A DNA stretch of 64,000 bases from Nocardia nova SH22a (GTDB lineage: Bacteria > Actinomycetota > Actinomycetes > Mycobacteriales > Mycobacteriaceae), in the NCBI RefSeq assembly GCF_000523235.1, contig NZ_CP006850.1, positions 4,898,001 to 4,962,000 on the forward strand, written 5' to 3'. The translations under genes were made by a program, and so were the position numbers. Each line of letters begins with the position of its first letter. The stretch's first letter is position 1. Below are positions 49,356 through 60,313 of this stretch, one piece after another. The notes beneath the pieces are model-generated. The model was given only the letters and a program-made list of their open reading frames with translations. It was not told where the DNA came from and searched no databases.

Positions 49356-49613
49356 TCAGCCCGTGATTTCCCATTCGTAGATCGTCAGATCGGATGCACC
49401 GGAGGTGTGGATCGGATCGGTGAAGACCAATTCGCGTGCGGCATCGAGATTCTCGGCCAGCACCACGTAGGCGCCGCCGCTGCCGTCGGGGAAGCGGCCG
49501 GTGCAGTCCAGCTGCCCCGCCTCGCGCACGGCGGCCAGCCACTGCCGGTGCGGCTCGATCGCGGCATCCGACCACGCGGGCGTTCGCATCGCGAGAACGA
49601 GATATTTGATCAT
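49356..49613 (-). CDS. YciI-family protein
   Basis: An 85-residue protein with the YciI ferredoxin-like fold: [31 protein letters not shown] and GGAYVVLAENLDAARELVFTDP with the HRxWL His. Family members are proposed small dehydrochlorinase-like or unknown enzymes. Its ATG overlaps the nusB TGA by one base (TGATG), so it is coupled to nusB. The longer frame upstream is a shadow of nusB. Confidence 0.8.
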   Translation of the reverse strand: MIKYLVLAMRTPAWSDAAIEPHRQWLAAVREAGQLDCTGRFPDGSGGAYVVLAENLDAARELVFTDPIHTSGASDLTIYEWEITG

Positions 49614-50122
49614 CACGCGCCGGTGTCGGGCCGGGTGGCCGCCGCGGCCGCGCGAACCTGATCGGCCACGGTCACGATGCGCCCCAGCACGCCGTTGACG
49701 AAACCGGGTGAATCGTCGGTGGACAGTTCCTTGGCCAGCTCCACGGCCTCGTCGACCGCCACGACCGGCGGGACGTCGGTGGCGTGGAACAGCTCCCACA
49801 CCGCCACTCGCAGAATCGCGCGATCGACCGCGGGCAGTCGCCCCAGCGTCCAGTCCTGCAGATAGGACTCGATGGTGTTGTCGACCCGGTCCAGATCGTC
49901 GGCCACTCCCTCGACGAGGGTGCGGGTATACGGATTCACCGGCGCGACCTGGTCGTCGCGACCGGCCAGTTCCAGCCGCTCGGCCACCAGATCGGCCGGA
50001 TCGATGTCGCGGGCCTCGGCCTCGAAGAGCAGATCCACGGCGCGGCGGCGGGCCTTGTGCCGGGCGCCGAGTTTCTTGTGGGTGGACTTCTTGTCCACGG
50101 GCTGATCAGCCACGATCACCAT
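49613..50122 (-). CDS. nusB: Transcription antitermination factor NusB
   Basis: A 169-residue all-helical protein. [20 protein letters not shown] is the RNA-binding N-terminal helix; [19 protein letters not shown] and [20 protein letters not shown] are typical, and the end [10 protein letters not shown] matches the family C-terminus. It forms the NusB-NusE complex for rRNA antitermination. The start could be ATG 50122 or the GTG at 50113. It lies 87 bp beyond efp, as in mycobacteria. Confidence 0.94.
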   Translation of the reverse strand: MVIVADQPVDKKSTHKKLGARHKARRRAVDLLFEAEARDIDPADLVAERLELAGRDDQVAPVNPYTRTLVEGVADDLDRVDNTIESYLQDWTLGRLPAVDRAILRVAVWELFHATDVPPVVAVDEAVELAKELSTDDSPGFVNGVLGRIVTVADQVRAAAAATRPDTGA

Positions 50123-50209
50123 TATCCCGTTCGCAGTGTCGACGGCGGCGCGAGCGATATGCCGCGCGCGCCGCCCATGGTCCCGGCAGGGGCCGGTGAA
50201 TCCGCCGGA

Positions 50210-50773
50210 TCAGGCGTTGACCCGGCCCAGGTAGCCGCCGTCGCGCGAGTCGATCTTCAGCTTGTCGCCGACATTGATGAACAGCGGCACCTGTACCTCG
50301 GCGCCGGTCTCCAGGGTGGCGGGCTTGGTGCCGGCGCTGGAGCGATCGCCCTGCAGGCCGGGCTCGGTGTGGGTCACCTCGAGTTCGACGGTGACCGGCA
50401 GCTCGACGTACAGCGGCGCGCCCTCGTGGGTGGCGACCTGCACGGTCATGTTCTCCAGCAGGAAGCCCGCGCCCTTGCCGACGGTCTGCGGGTCGATGCC
50501 GATCTGGTCGAAGGTCTGGCCGTCCATGAAGATGTAGTCCGACCCGTCGTTGTACAGGTAGGTCATATCGCGGCGGTCGACGGTCGCGGTCTCGACCTTC
50601 ACACCGGCGTTGAAAGTCTTGTCGACCACCTTGCCGGACAGCACATTCTTCAGCTTGGTCCGCACGAACGCGGGACCTTTACCCGGCTTGACGTGCTGGA
50701 ATTCGATGATCTGCTGAAGCTGACCGTCGATCTTCAGCACGAGGCCGTTCTTGAAGTCGCTGGTGTCCGCCAC
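50210..50773 (-). CDS. efp: Translation elongation factor P
   Basis: A 187-residue EF-P, which rescues ribosomes stalled at polyproline. The KOW-like N-terminal domain carries [20 protein letters not shown] with the loop Lys in KPGKG, and the OB domains end in [20 protein letters not shown] 50773 is the only start. It lies between pepQ and nusB, the conserved order. Confidence 0.97.
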   Translation of the reverse strand: MADTSDFKNGLVLKIDGQLQQIIEFQHVKPGKGPAFVRTKLKNVLSGKVVDKTFNAGVKVETATVDRRDMTYLYNDGSDYIFMDGQTFDQIGIDPQTVGKGAGFLLENMTVQVATHEGAPLYVELPVTVELEVTHTEPGLQGDRSSAGTKPATLETGAEVQVPLFINVGDKLKIDSRDGGYLGRVNA

Positions 50774-50848
50774 TGTCCTCGGATCTCCTTGTTAGTACTG
50801 TTCGACGTTCTGCGACCGGCCTGGTGCCGATCGATTCGGGCAGCCGGG

Positions 50849-51985
50849 TCAATCGACCACGGTGAGGTCTTTACCGGTGTGGGTGAGCAGTTCCGGCTCG
50901 CCCGCGCGAACCACGAGCGTGTCCTCGATGCGGACTCCACCGCGGCCGGGGAAATACACACCTGGCTCGACGGTCACCGCCACGCCATCGAGCAGTGTAC
51001 CGGTCGCGGTTTTGGCCACCGGAGGCGCTTCGTGGATCTGCAGCCCCACGCCGTGCCCGAGACCGTGGACGAACAGGTCGCCGTATCCGGCCGCCTCGAT
51101 CACCGCGCGCGACGCCGCGTCGACATCGGCGCACCGCACCCCCGGCGCCAGCGCCTCCCGCCCGGCGCGCTGGGCCTCGTACACGAGCTGATAGATCTCA
51201 CGTTGCCAATCGCTGGGTTCACCGAGAACCAGCGTACGTGTCATGTCGGAGTGGTATCCACCCACGACGGCGCCGAAGTCCAGTTTCACGAAGTCACCGG
51301 CGGCCAGCACGGCCGAGGTCGGGCGATGGTGCGGCACAGCCGAATTCGCACCGGCGGCGACGATGGTCTCGAAGGCGATCCCGTCGGCGCCGTGTTCGAA
51401 CATCAGCCACTCCAGTTCCCGGGCGACCTCGCGTTCGCTACGGCCCGGCCGGATGCCGCCCCGTTCCAGCAGCGCGGCGAGTGCGGCGTCCGCGGCCGCG
51501 CAGGCCGTGCGCAGCCGGTCCACCTCGTAGGCGTCCTTGACCGTGCGCAACTGCTCGACCAGGCCGGGGGCGGGAACGAACTGCAGGCCGCTGCCCTGTT
51601 CCACGAAGGCCCGGTGCTGATCGACGGTGACGACGTGACTCTCGAAACCCACCCGGCCGATCTGCCACTCCCCGGCCAGCTCGACCAGCCGGCGGGCACT
51701 GGCCCGGGCGATCTCGGCGCGCACGTCCGGCACCTGTTCACCGACCTGCGTGATATAGCGGCCGTCGGTACAGATCACCGTGCGGGGCCCCTCGTCCTCC
51801 ACCTGGCTGCCGTCCCAGGAGTGCACCAGCAGCGCGGCATTCGATCCGGTGAAGCCGGTCAGATACCGGATATTCACCAGATCGGTGACCAGCAGGGCGT
51901 CGACCCCGTTCTCCACCAACAGGTCTCGCAACCCGGCCCGGCGCGCCGCGTGGTCCGGACGCCGGGCACCGTCATCAGAAGACAT
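50849..51985 (-). CDS. pepQ: M24-family aminopeptidase (Xaa-Pro type)
   Basis: A 378-residue metallopeptidase. The N-terminal creatinase-like domain spans residues 1-140. The dinuclear metal site is seen as D in VKLDFGAVVGGYHSDMTRT, H in FVHGLGHGVGL, E in VTVEPGVYFPG and E in RIEDTLVV. It would release N-terminal residues next to proline. ATG 51985 (MSSDDGARRPDHAARR) is preferred; the upstream frame covers the promoter. First gene of pepQ-efp-nusB-yciI. Confidence 0.9.
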   Translation of the reverse strand: MSSDDGARRPDHAARRAGLRDLLVENGVDALLVTDLVNIRYLTGFTGSNAALLVHSWDGSQVEDEGPRTVICTDGRYITQVGEQVPDVRAEIARASARRLVELAGEWQIGRVGFESHVVTVDQHRAFVEQGSGLQFVPAPGLVEQLRTVKDAYEVDRLRTACAAADAALAALLERGGIRPGRSEREVARELEWLMFEHGADGIAFETIVAAGANSAVPHHRPTSAVLAAGDFVKLDFGAVVGGYHSDMTRTLVLGEPSDWQREIYQLVYEAQRAGREALAPGVRCADVDAASRAVIEAAGYGDLFVHGLGHGVGLQIHEAPPVAKTATGTLLDGVAVTVEPGVYFPGRGGVRIEDTLVVRAGEPELLTHTGKDLTVVD

Positions 51986-52084
51986 GGATGTCACGCTACA
52001 ACTGTCATATTGCGGGGCCGTCACGCCGTCACCGTCGCGCGCCCGGTCGGGGGCCTGCCGATGCGTGTTACTCGTCGGGTGTTC

Positions 52085-52101
52085 ACAACCGTTGCGGTTG
52101 T
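52085..52101. promoter_or_regulatory. Dyad in the pepQ / prepilin peptidase intergenic region
   Basis: Perfect arms ACAACCG / CGGTTGT with a 3-bp centre, between divergent genes, about 50 bp before the prepilin peptidase start. Possible operator; regulator unknown. Confidence 0.35.
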
Positions 52102-52149
52102 CCACATTCGGTGCTCGGGACGTCGCTGTGACAGCCGCGGGCGACGACG

Positions 52150-52821
52150 ATGGACGCCATGTACGCCATTGCCCTTGCCGCCCTGGTCATCTGGTGCGTG
52201 GTCCTGAGCGCGATCGACATCCGGACCAGGCGCCTGCCCGACGCGCTGACCCTGCCCGGCGCCGCCGCCGTCCTCGCCGTCGCGACCCTCACCGGGCACG
52301 GTTCTGCCGCCCTCTGCGGCGCCCTGCTGCTCGCCGTCCCCTATCTGCTGGTCCATCTGATCGCACCGGCCGCCTGCGGCGGCGGCGACGTCAAGCTCGC
52401 CCTCGGTATCGGAGCCGCGGCGGCCTGCGGAGGTGCGCAGACCTGGGTGTGGGCGGCGCTCGGCGCCCCGCTGCTCACCGCGTCGGCCGGTGCGGGAATC
52501 CTGGCGGCCACCCGGTTCGCCGGACCTGGTAGCGGCCCGATCCCGGATGTCGGGAGCATCCCGGCACCGATGCGCGACCCGCCCCGCAGGCCGGGTCCGG
52601 CGTTCCGGGCTCGCGCGGCCGCCGGGCTCGGCGTCCGGGCCTCGGGACGGACGGCCCGGTCCGACCGGATCGGACCGCCGAAGGCCGCGAGCCCGCACGG
52701 TGATCGTTCGGCGCACCCTGATTCGAGGTGTGCCCGGAGTGTGCTCGCCGCGCCGATCATGGTGCCGCACGGACCCGCGATGTGCCTGGCTACCGTTGCG
52801 GCACTGTGGCCCACGCGCTAG
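52150..52821 (+). CDS. A24-family prepilin peptidase-like membrane protein (Rv2551c-like)
   Basis: About 223 residues. The two catalytic aspartates of type IV prepilin peptidases are visible in LSAIDIRTRRLPDALTLPG and in the GxGD-like CGGGDVKLALGIGAAA. The N-terminal methylase domain is absent. After the fourth helix an 80-residue Arg/Pro-rich stretch separates the last helix (HGPAMCLATVAALW), an unusual insertion. ATG 52150 or 52159 may be the start. M. tuberculosis has a similar gene near aroE and aroF. No pilin genes are near. Confidence 0.75.
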   Translation: MDAMYAIALAALVIWCVVLSAIDIRTRRLPDALTLPGAAAVLAVATLTGHGSAALCGALLLAVPYLLVHLIAPAACGGGDVKLALGIGAAAACGGAQTWVWAALGAPLLTASAGAGILAATRFAGPGSGPIPDVGSIPAPMRDPPRRPGPAFRARAAAGLGVRASGRTARSDRIGPPKAASPHGDRSAHPDSRCARSVLAAPIMVPHGPAMCLATVAALWPTR

Positions 52822-52874
52822 CCGCGCGGACACCGATGTCCGGGGAAACGTCGTGACGTGGAAAGATGGAGGCC

Positions 52875-54086
52875 GTGTTGCGCTGGATAACTGCCGGAGA
52901 GTCCCATGGTCCCGCCCTCGTCGCCATCCTGGAGGGGATGGTGGCCGGTGTCGAGGTGACCTCTGCCGATATTGCCGCGCAACTGGCGCGTCGCCGGCTC
53001 GGGTACGGGCGCGGCGCGCGGATGAAATTCGAGGCGGACAAGGTCACGGTGGTCGGCGGGGTCCGGCACGGACGCACCATGGGCGGCCCGATCGCGATCG
53101 AGATCGCCAACTCCGAATGGCCGAAGTGGACCGAGGTCATGGCCGCCGACCCCGTCGACGAGGCCGAACTCGCCGAGCTGGCCCGCAATGCCCCGCTGAC
53201 CCGCCCGCGCCCCGGACATGCCGACTACTCCGGCATGCTCAAGTACGGATTCGACGACGCCCGCAATGTGCTCGAACGCGCCAGCGCCCGTGAGACCGCC
53301 GCCCGGGTGGCCGCCGGCACCGTGGCCCGCCAGTTCCTGCGCCAGGCGCTCGGCGTCGATGTCGTCTCGCACGTGGTGTCGATCGGCACCGCCGCGGCAC
53401 GGCCCGGATTCGTCCCCACCGCAGCGGATCTCGAGACGATCGACGCCAGCCCGGTGCGCGCCTTCGACCCGGAGGCCGAGACCGCGATGATCGCCGAGAT
53501 CGAGGCCGCCAAGAAGGACGGTGACACCCTCGGCGGTGTGGTCGAGGTCGTGGTCACCGGTCTGCCGGTCGGCCTCGGCTCCTTCGTCAGCGGTGAGCAG
53601 CGTCTGGACTCGCGACTGGCCGCCGCGCTCATGGGTATCCAGGCCATCAAGGGCGTCGAGGTCGGCGACGGTTTCGAAACGGCGCGCCGACGTGGCAGCG
53701 CGGCCCACGACGAGATGCGTCCCGGACCCGACGGCGTGCTGCGCTCCACCAACCGTGCCGGAGGTCTCGAGGGCGGGATGACCAACGGTGAACCGCTGCG
53801 GGTGCGAGCGGCGATGAAGCCGATCTCCACCGTGCCGCGGGCACTGTCCACGGTCGATATGACCAGCGGTGAACCGGCGGTGGCGATCCATCAGCGGTCG
53901 GACGTGTGCGCCGTGCCCGCCGCGGGTGTCGTCGCCGAGGCCATGGTGGCCCTGGTGGTGGCGCAGGCGGTGCTGGACAAGTTCGGCGGCGATTCGCTGC
54001 CGGAGACCGCCGCCAATCTGGCGGGTTACCTCGAGCGCGTCCACAGCCGCCCGCACGTTCCGGGTGTCGTGGCGTCGGAGGCATGA
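52875..54086 (+). CDS. aroC: Chorismate synthase
   Basis: A 403-residue FMN-dependent enzyme forming chorismate from [24 protein letters not shown] is the family start, [30 protein letters not shown] the central signature (residues about 105-135) and [23 protein letters not shown] the FMN site region. GTG 52875 aligns with the mycobacterial start; ATG 52866 and TTG 52878 are alternatives and GGAGG (52868-52872) lies very close. M. tuberculosis calls it aroF. Confidence 0.97.
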   Translation: MLRWITAGESHGPALVAILEGMVAGVEVTSADIAAQLARRRLGYGRGARMKFEADKVTVVGGVRHGRTMGGPIAIEIANSEWPKWTEVMAADPVDEAELAELARNAPLTRPRPGHADYSGMLKYGFDDARNVLERASARETAARVAAGTVARQFLRQALGVDVVSHVVSIGTAAARPGFVPTAADLETIDASPVRAFDPEAETAMIAEIEAAKKDGDTLGGVVEVVVTGLPVGLGSFVSGEQRLDSRLAAALMGIQAIKGVEVGDGFETARRRGSAAHDEMRPGPDGVLRSTNRAGGLEGGMTNGEPLRVRAAMKPISTVPRALSTVDMTSGEPAVAIHQRSDVCAVPAAGVVAEAMVALVVAQAVLDKFGGDSLPETAANLAGYLERVHSRPHVPGVVASEA

Positions 54087-54139
54087 ATGGCTGATCCCGT
54101 GCGCGGCACCGCCCGGGCCGGGCGCCCGGGACAGCCGTC

Positions 54140-56427
<2,288 letters not shown>

Positions 56428-56436
56428 GACAGGAAA

Positions 56437-56471
56437 ATCCGGGCCGCGGGAGGTGCACCCGCGGCCCGGAT
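56437..56471 (-). terminator. Strong hairpin between convergent genes
   Basis: Perfect 14-bp arms ATCCGGGCCGCGGG / CCCGCGGCCCGGAT with a 7-nt loop. On the minus strand it is followed by TTTT, so it looks like an intrinsic terminator for the downstream membrane-protein gene; it may serve aroB in the other direction. Confidence 0.8.
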
Positions 56472-56489
56472 GTCCGGGCAATCCAGGTA

Positions 56490-56966
56490 TCAGGCGGGAG
56501 AGGCCGCGGCCGGGGGCGGCACGGAGCGCTCGCTCCTGCGCTGGTCGCGGCCCACCAGGAACCGGCCGATGCCCACTCCGACCATCGCCGGAATGAAGAT
56601 CATCAGCACGATGAACGCGGCGCCGGCGGTGAGCTCGAAGAGCAGACCGTTGTCGCCGAGATCGAACTTCGGCAGGAAGTCGAGGATCCACGACACCAGC
56701 CCGCTGCCCAGACCACCGGCGACACCGGCCTTCAGCCAGCGCATGGTGAGGTCGGCCCCACCGCGCTCGGGATCCGGATTGGCCCGCCGATCACCACGAC
56801 CGTCGAGCAGGCCCCAGGCCACACCGGCGACGATCAGCACGACCAGGCATACGATGCGCATCCACGAACCGTTGGTCGGCCAGTAGATCATCCCGAAGCC
56901 GAGCAGCGTTCGCAGCACGACGGTCAGCGCGCCCAGGACTATGGCACGCAACACCCACGAATTCAT
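56490..56966 (-). CDS. B-4DMT-family membrane protein (Rv2536-like)
   Basis: A 158-residue protein with four membrane helices (LRAIVLGALTVVLRTLLGF, RIVCLVVLIVAGVAWGLL, GGLGSGLVSWILDFLP and AGAAFIVLMIFIPAMVGVGI). These match the four-TM B-4DMT transporter-like family and the position of Rv2536. Function is unknown. ATG 56966 has AAGGTG upstream; a GTG three codons earlier is less likely. It ends at the strong hairpin. Confidence 0.75.
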   Translation of the reverse strand: MNSWVLRAIVLGALTVVLRTLLGFGMIYWPTNGSWMRIVCLVVLIVAGVAWGLLDGRGDRRANPDPERGGADLTMRWLKAGVAGGLGSGLVSWILDFLPKFDLGDNGLLFELTAGAAFIVLMIFIPAMVGVGIGRFLVGRDQRRSERSVPPPAAASPA

Positions 56967-57014
56967 GTCGATCACCTTAGCCTGTGTTGCGACGTCATCT
57001 AATTGGAACCGGTT

Positions 57015-57854
57015 CTAGAGGTCTGGTGAATCCAGCGCCGCCGCCATCGCGGCACGCGGCGCGGGGCGGCCGGTGAACTGCTCGACCTGGCCGTACGCCT
57101 GATTGAGCAGCATCTGCAGCCCGCTGACCACGGTATGGCCCGCACGCGCCACGGCCGCGGCCAGCGGTGTGGGCCACGGATCGTAGATCGCGTCGAGAAC
57201 CACCGGTGCGGCCGCGACCGACTCGGCCACGATCGCCGCACCCGCGGCTGGAATCGTACTGACCACGGCATCGGCCGCGGCGCACACCGCACGCACCCGA
57301 TCCGCATCGAAATCGGTGAATTCGGTGGCCATCCCGAGTCGACGGGCCAGCGCCAGCGTGGACGCCGCCCGTTCCGCGTCCCGGGCGACCACCGTAACCT
57401 CGCGGGCGCCGAGATCCGCCAACGCCAGCAGCGCCGGGCGCGCGGTACCACCGGCGCCGAGCACGACCGCCCGCTGCGCCGATGCGACACCGGCGCCCTG
57501 CAGGGCCCCGCGCACACCGTCGACATCGGTGCAGTCCGCGCGCCACCCGTCGCCGGTACGGACCAGGGTGTTCGCCGATCCGGCCAGAACGGCCCGCTCG
57601 GTGCGCTCGGCGGCGTACTCGAGGGCCGCGACCTTGCCGGGCATCGTCACCGACAAGCCGACCCATTCCGGGCCGAGTCCGTCGACCAGCCCCGGCAGTT
57701 GCTCGGCGTCGCACTCGATCCGCTCGTAGGTCCAGTCCAAGCCCAGCGCCCGATACGCGGCGAGATGCAGCTGCGGCGAGCGGGAATGGGTGATCGGACT
57801 GCCGAGCACCGCTGCCTTGCGCTGTAATCCCCGCTCCGAATGATCACCGGCCAC
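57015..57854 (-). CDS. aroE: Shikimate dehydrogenase
   Basis: A 279-residue NADP-dependent enzyme of aromatic amino acid synthesis. The shikimate site is LGSPITHSRSPQLH near the start, the catalytic Lys sits in VTMPGKVAA (most relatives have VTxPFK), the Asp in NTLVRTGDGW-DCTDVDG, and the nucleotide fold is GAGGTARPALLAL. GTG 57854 overlaps the mltG stop by 11 bp. It is last in the alaS-ruvX-mltG-aroE unit, matching mycobacteria. Confidence 0.94.
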   Translation of the reverse strand: MAGDHSERGLQRKAAVLGSPITHSRSPQLHLAAYRALGLDWTYERIECDAEQLPGLVDGLGPEWVGLSVTMPGKVAALEYAAERTERAVLAGSANTLVRTGDGWRADCTDVDGVRGALQGAGVASAQRAVVLGAGGTARPALLALADLGAREVTVVARDAERAASTLALARRLGMATEFTDFDADRVRAVCAAADAVVSTIPAAGAAIVAESVAAAPVVLDAIYDPWPTPLAAAVARAGHTVVSGLQMLLNQAYGQVEQFTGRPAPRAAMAAALDSPDL

Positions 57855-59709
57855 TGTCGAGGATTCCGCTCTGCTGGGCGCGCTGGATATTGCGCAGATG
57901 TTCGCTGTAGCTGTCGGTGAACAGGGTGGTGCCCTGTTTGTCCACGGTCACGAAGTACAACCACGGCCCGGGCTCCGGACTCTCCACCGCGCGCAGCGCG
58001 TCCAGCGACGGCGAGGAGATCGGCGTGGCGGGCAGGCCCGACATGGCGTAGGTGTTCCACGGGGTTTCGCGGTCGCGGTCGCTGTCGGTGGTCGCGACCT
58101 CGGTGCGGTCGAGGGTGTAGTTGACCGTCGAGTCCAGCTGCAGCGGTTGCCCCTTCGCCAGCCGGTTCACGATCACCCGCGCGACCTTCGGCATGTCCTT
58201 GGGCAGCGCCTCCCGTTCGACCAGCGAGGCCGCGATCAGCATGTGGTACGGATCGAGTCCGTTCGCCCCGCCCGCCTGCAGCAGTCCGGTCGTCTCGTAA
58301 CTGGCCGCGCTCTCCTCGACCAGCTGGGCCAGGATCTGCTCGGGTGTGCCGGACGGATCGAAATTCCAGGCGCCGGCCGAGATCAGCCCCTCGAGCTGGC
58401 GTGTCCGGTCCGGCACGTTCCGTACGGCGTCGGTCGCCCACGCCGGTACGCCCAGTGCGGCCAGATCGGTATTCGCTCCGGCGGCGTCGAGTTGTTCGTA
58501 GGTGACGCACTTCTTCTCCGCGCCCGTTCCGACACAGCTGGCGTCGGCGATCTTGCGATAGATGCCGTCGTTACGGGCACCGGTGTTGACATCGGTCGAA
58601 TCGTGCAGCCGCTTGCCCTCCGACACGACCACATTGCCCACTCGTGAGGTCTTGGTCAGCAGGGCCTCCACCGCGTCGGTGCCCTTGCTGTGCGAGGGCA
58701 CGGCGTAGAAACCGGGCTGCACCGAGGTGATACCCGAATTACGCACGGCCGCTTCGTAGAAGGCGCCGGTGCTCTTCACCACGCCCTTGGTGACCATGGT
58801 CTGTGCGATCTGCTCGGCGGTGTCGCCGTTGTGCACCTGCACGACCGCCAGCGGCCCGGGTGGGCCGTCGAAGTCCTCGGGTCCGCCCATCGACCGGATG
58901 AACTTGTATCCGGCGTATCCACCGGCCACCACGACCAGAGCGACGAGGACACCGGCGAGCAGGACCACATTGCGCCGCCGCCGCTGGCGCTCGACGGCTT
59001 TGCGGGACGCGGCGCGGGAGCGCCGACGCCGGGCCGCGCCCGATCGACCGGAACCGCCCGCCGCTCCCGACCGCCCACTCGGTTTCTTCCGGGCTCCACG
59101 CCGCTGCGCCGCCCGCAGGGACCCGGCCTCGGCACGGGAGCCGGAACGGACGGGCGGCTCGTCGTCGAGCTCGTCCTCGGGCTGCACGTCGGGATCGTAG
59201 GCGGGCTCGTCCAGGACGATCGGCACCATGTCTCGCTCGGATTCGAATCCGGACTCGTCGTCGGACCGGCGATAACGGTGACCTGTCGACGGCAGGTACT
59301 CCGGCTCGTCGTACTCCTGCCCATAGCCGGGCTCGCCGTAGGACGGATCCGCGTAACCGGGATCGGCGTACGCCGGCTCGTCGTATTCCGGATAGGCCGC
59401 CTCGGCCTCCGGATAGGCCGCCTCGGCGTACCGCGGATCGAGATACCGCGGCTCGTCGTAATCGGGTTCGGCCGCGTGACGGCCGCCGCGCGCCGCCGGA
59501 GGATTCGGGACGCCGTAACCGGGCGCTTGATCGTGCGCGCCGGGCTCGTCCTCGTCGACGTACCGCGGAATCACCGCGGTGTCGTCGTCCTCGTAGTCGT
59601 CCCATTCGTCGGTGGTGCTGCGATGCGCACCGCCGCGCCGGTAGCGCCGCTGCTGTTCGTCGGCGCGTTGCATGGATCGCTCTCCGGCCCGGGCCCAGCG
59701 GTCACTCAT
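57844..59709 (-). CDS. mltG: Endolytic murein transglycosylase MltG with long acidic cytoplasmic tail
   Basis: A 621-residue protein. Residues 1-225 are cytoplasmic and acidic, with a Tyr-rich imperfect repeat between about 65 and 125 (units such as DEPAYADPGYADPSYGEPGY). A basic Arg/Ser-rich stretch and one membrane helix (NVVLLAGVLVALVVVAGGYAGY) follow. The outer part is the YceG/MltG domain, with LIAASLVEREALPKDMPKVA (catalytic Glu) and the end VTVDKQGTTLFTDSYSEHLRN. It cleaves nascent glycan strands. ATG 59709 overlaps the ruvX stop; a start further upstream is unlikely. Confidence 0.93.
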   Translation of the reverse strand: MSDRWARAGERSMQRADEQQRRYRRGGAHRSTTDEWDDYEDDDTAVIPRYVDEDEPGAHDQAPGYGVPNPPAARGGRHAAEPDYDEPRYLDPRYAEAAYPEAEAAYPEYDEPAYADPGYADPSYGEPGYGQEYDEPEYLPSTGHRYRRSDDESGFESERDMVPIVLDEPAYDPDVQPEDELDDEPPVRSGSRAEAGSLRAAQRRGARKKPSGRSGAAGGSGRSGAARRRRSRAASRKAVERQRRRRNVVLLAGVLVALVVVAGGYAGYKFIRSMGGPEDFDGPPGPLAVVQVHNGDTAEQIAQTMVTKGVVKSTGAFYEAAVRNSGITSVQPGFYAVPSHSKGTDAVEALLTKTSRVGNVVVSEGKRLHDSTDVNTGARNDGIYRKIADASCVGTGAEKKCVTYEQLDAAGANTDLAALGVPAWATDAVRNVPDRTRQLEGLISAGAWNFDPSGTPEQILAQLVEESAASYETTGLLQAGGANGLDPYHMLIAASLVEREALPKDMPKVARVIVNRLAKGQPLQLDSTVNYTLDRTEVATTDSDRDRETPWNTYAMSGLPATPISSPSLDALRAVESPEPGPWLYFVTVDKQGTTLFTDSYSEHLRNIQRAQQSGILDSGR

Positions 59710-60313
59710 CCGACCACTCGTCCTCGCCTGCACCGGCCGAGTTCAACACCGCACTCCGTTCGTCCAACCACCCTTGCAGGATCGACACAGCGGCCGCCTG
59801 GTCGATCACCTGCCGACGGCCGCGCGAGCGAACTCCGCTGTCCCGCAATGCACGTGCAGCTGACACCGTAGTCAAACGTTCGTCGGAAAGTCGTATCGGC
59901 ACACCGGGAATCAGCCTTCGCAAACGGTTGGCGAATCTCGCGGCCATGGCCGCCGAGGCGCCATTCTCCCCGCGCAATGTGCGCGGCAGGCCGATGACGA
60001 CCTCGACCGCCTCATACTCCCGCACAATCTCGGCTATCCGGGCCGTGTCGGCGTCGGAGCCGCGTTTCCCGCCCTTGGCGGTGGGCACGGTCTCGACCGG
60101 AGTCGCCAGAATCCCGTCCGGATCACTGGCGGCCACCCCGATACGGACGGTGCCCACATCGATCCCGATGCGGCGGCCGCGGCCGGGGTCGGTCGCCGCG
60201 TCGGGACGCTCCGCCGACACCCGGCTCCCCGCGCTCTCGCGCCCGGGTTCCGGGACCGCACCCGGGCGCGGTTTCTCCGGTTCCGCGCTATCCGAATCCT
60301 CGGATGTGTTCAT
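59702..60313 (-). CDS. ruvX: RuvX-type Holliday junction resolvase / 16S rRNA maturation nuclease
   Basis: A 203-residue RNase H-like protein. Residues 1-46 are a disordered charged tail, then RRIGIDVGTVRIGVAASDPD (first Asp), VVIGLPRTLRGENG, and RLSDERLTTVSAARAL and VIDQAAAVSILQGWL (second acidic set). Homologs process pre-16S rRNA and/or junctions. The ATG overlaps the alaS TGA by one base. Typical YqgF/RuvX proteins are 140-170 residues, the rest is the tail. Confidence 0.92.
   Translation of the reverse strand: MNTSEDSDSAEPEKPRPGAVPEPGRESAGSRVSAERPDAATDPGRGRRIGIDVGTVRIGVAASDPDGILATPVETVPTAKGGKRGSDADTARIAEIVREYEAVEVVIGLPRTLRGENGASAAMAARFANRLRRLIPGVPIRLSDERLTTVSAARALRDSGVRSRGRRQVIDQAAAVSILQGWLDERSAVLNSAGAGEDEWSDE

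Noticed and set aside
49784..52207. An 807-codon open frame on the plus strand opposite nusB, efp and pepQ
   Set aside because: It spans three recognised minus-strand genes and their spacers, and its composition is that of an antisense shadow.
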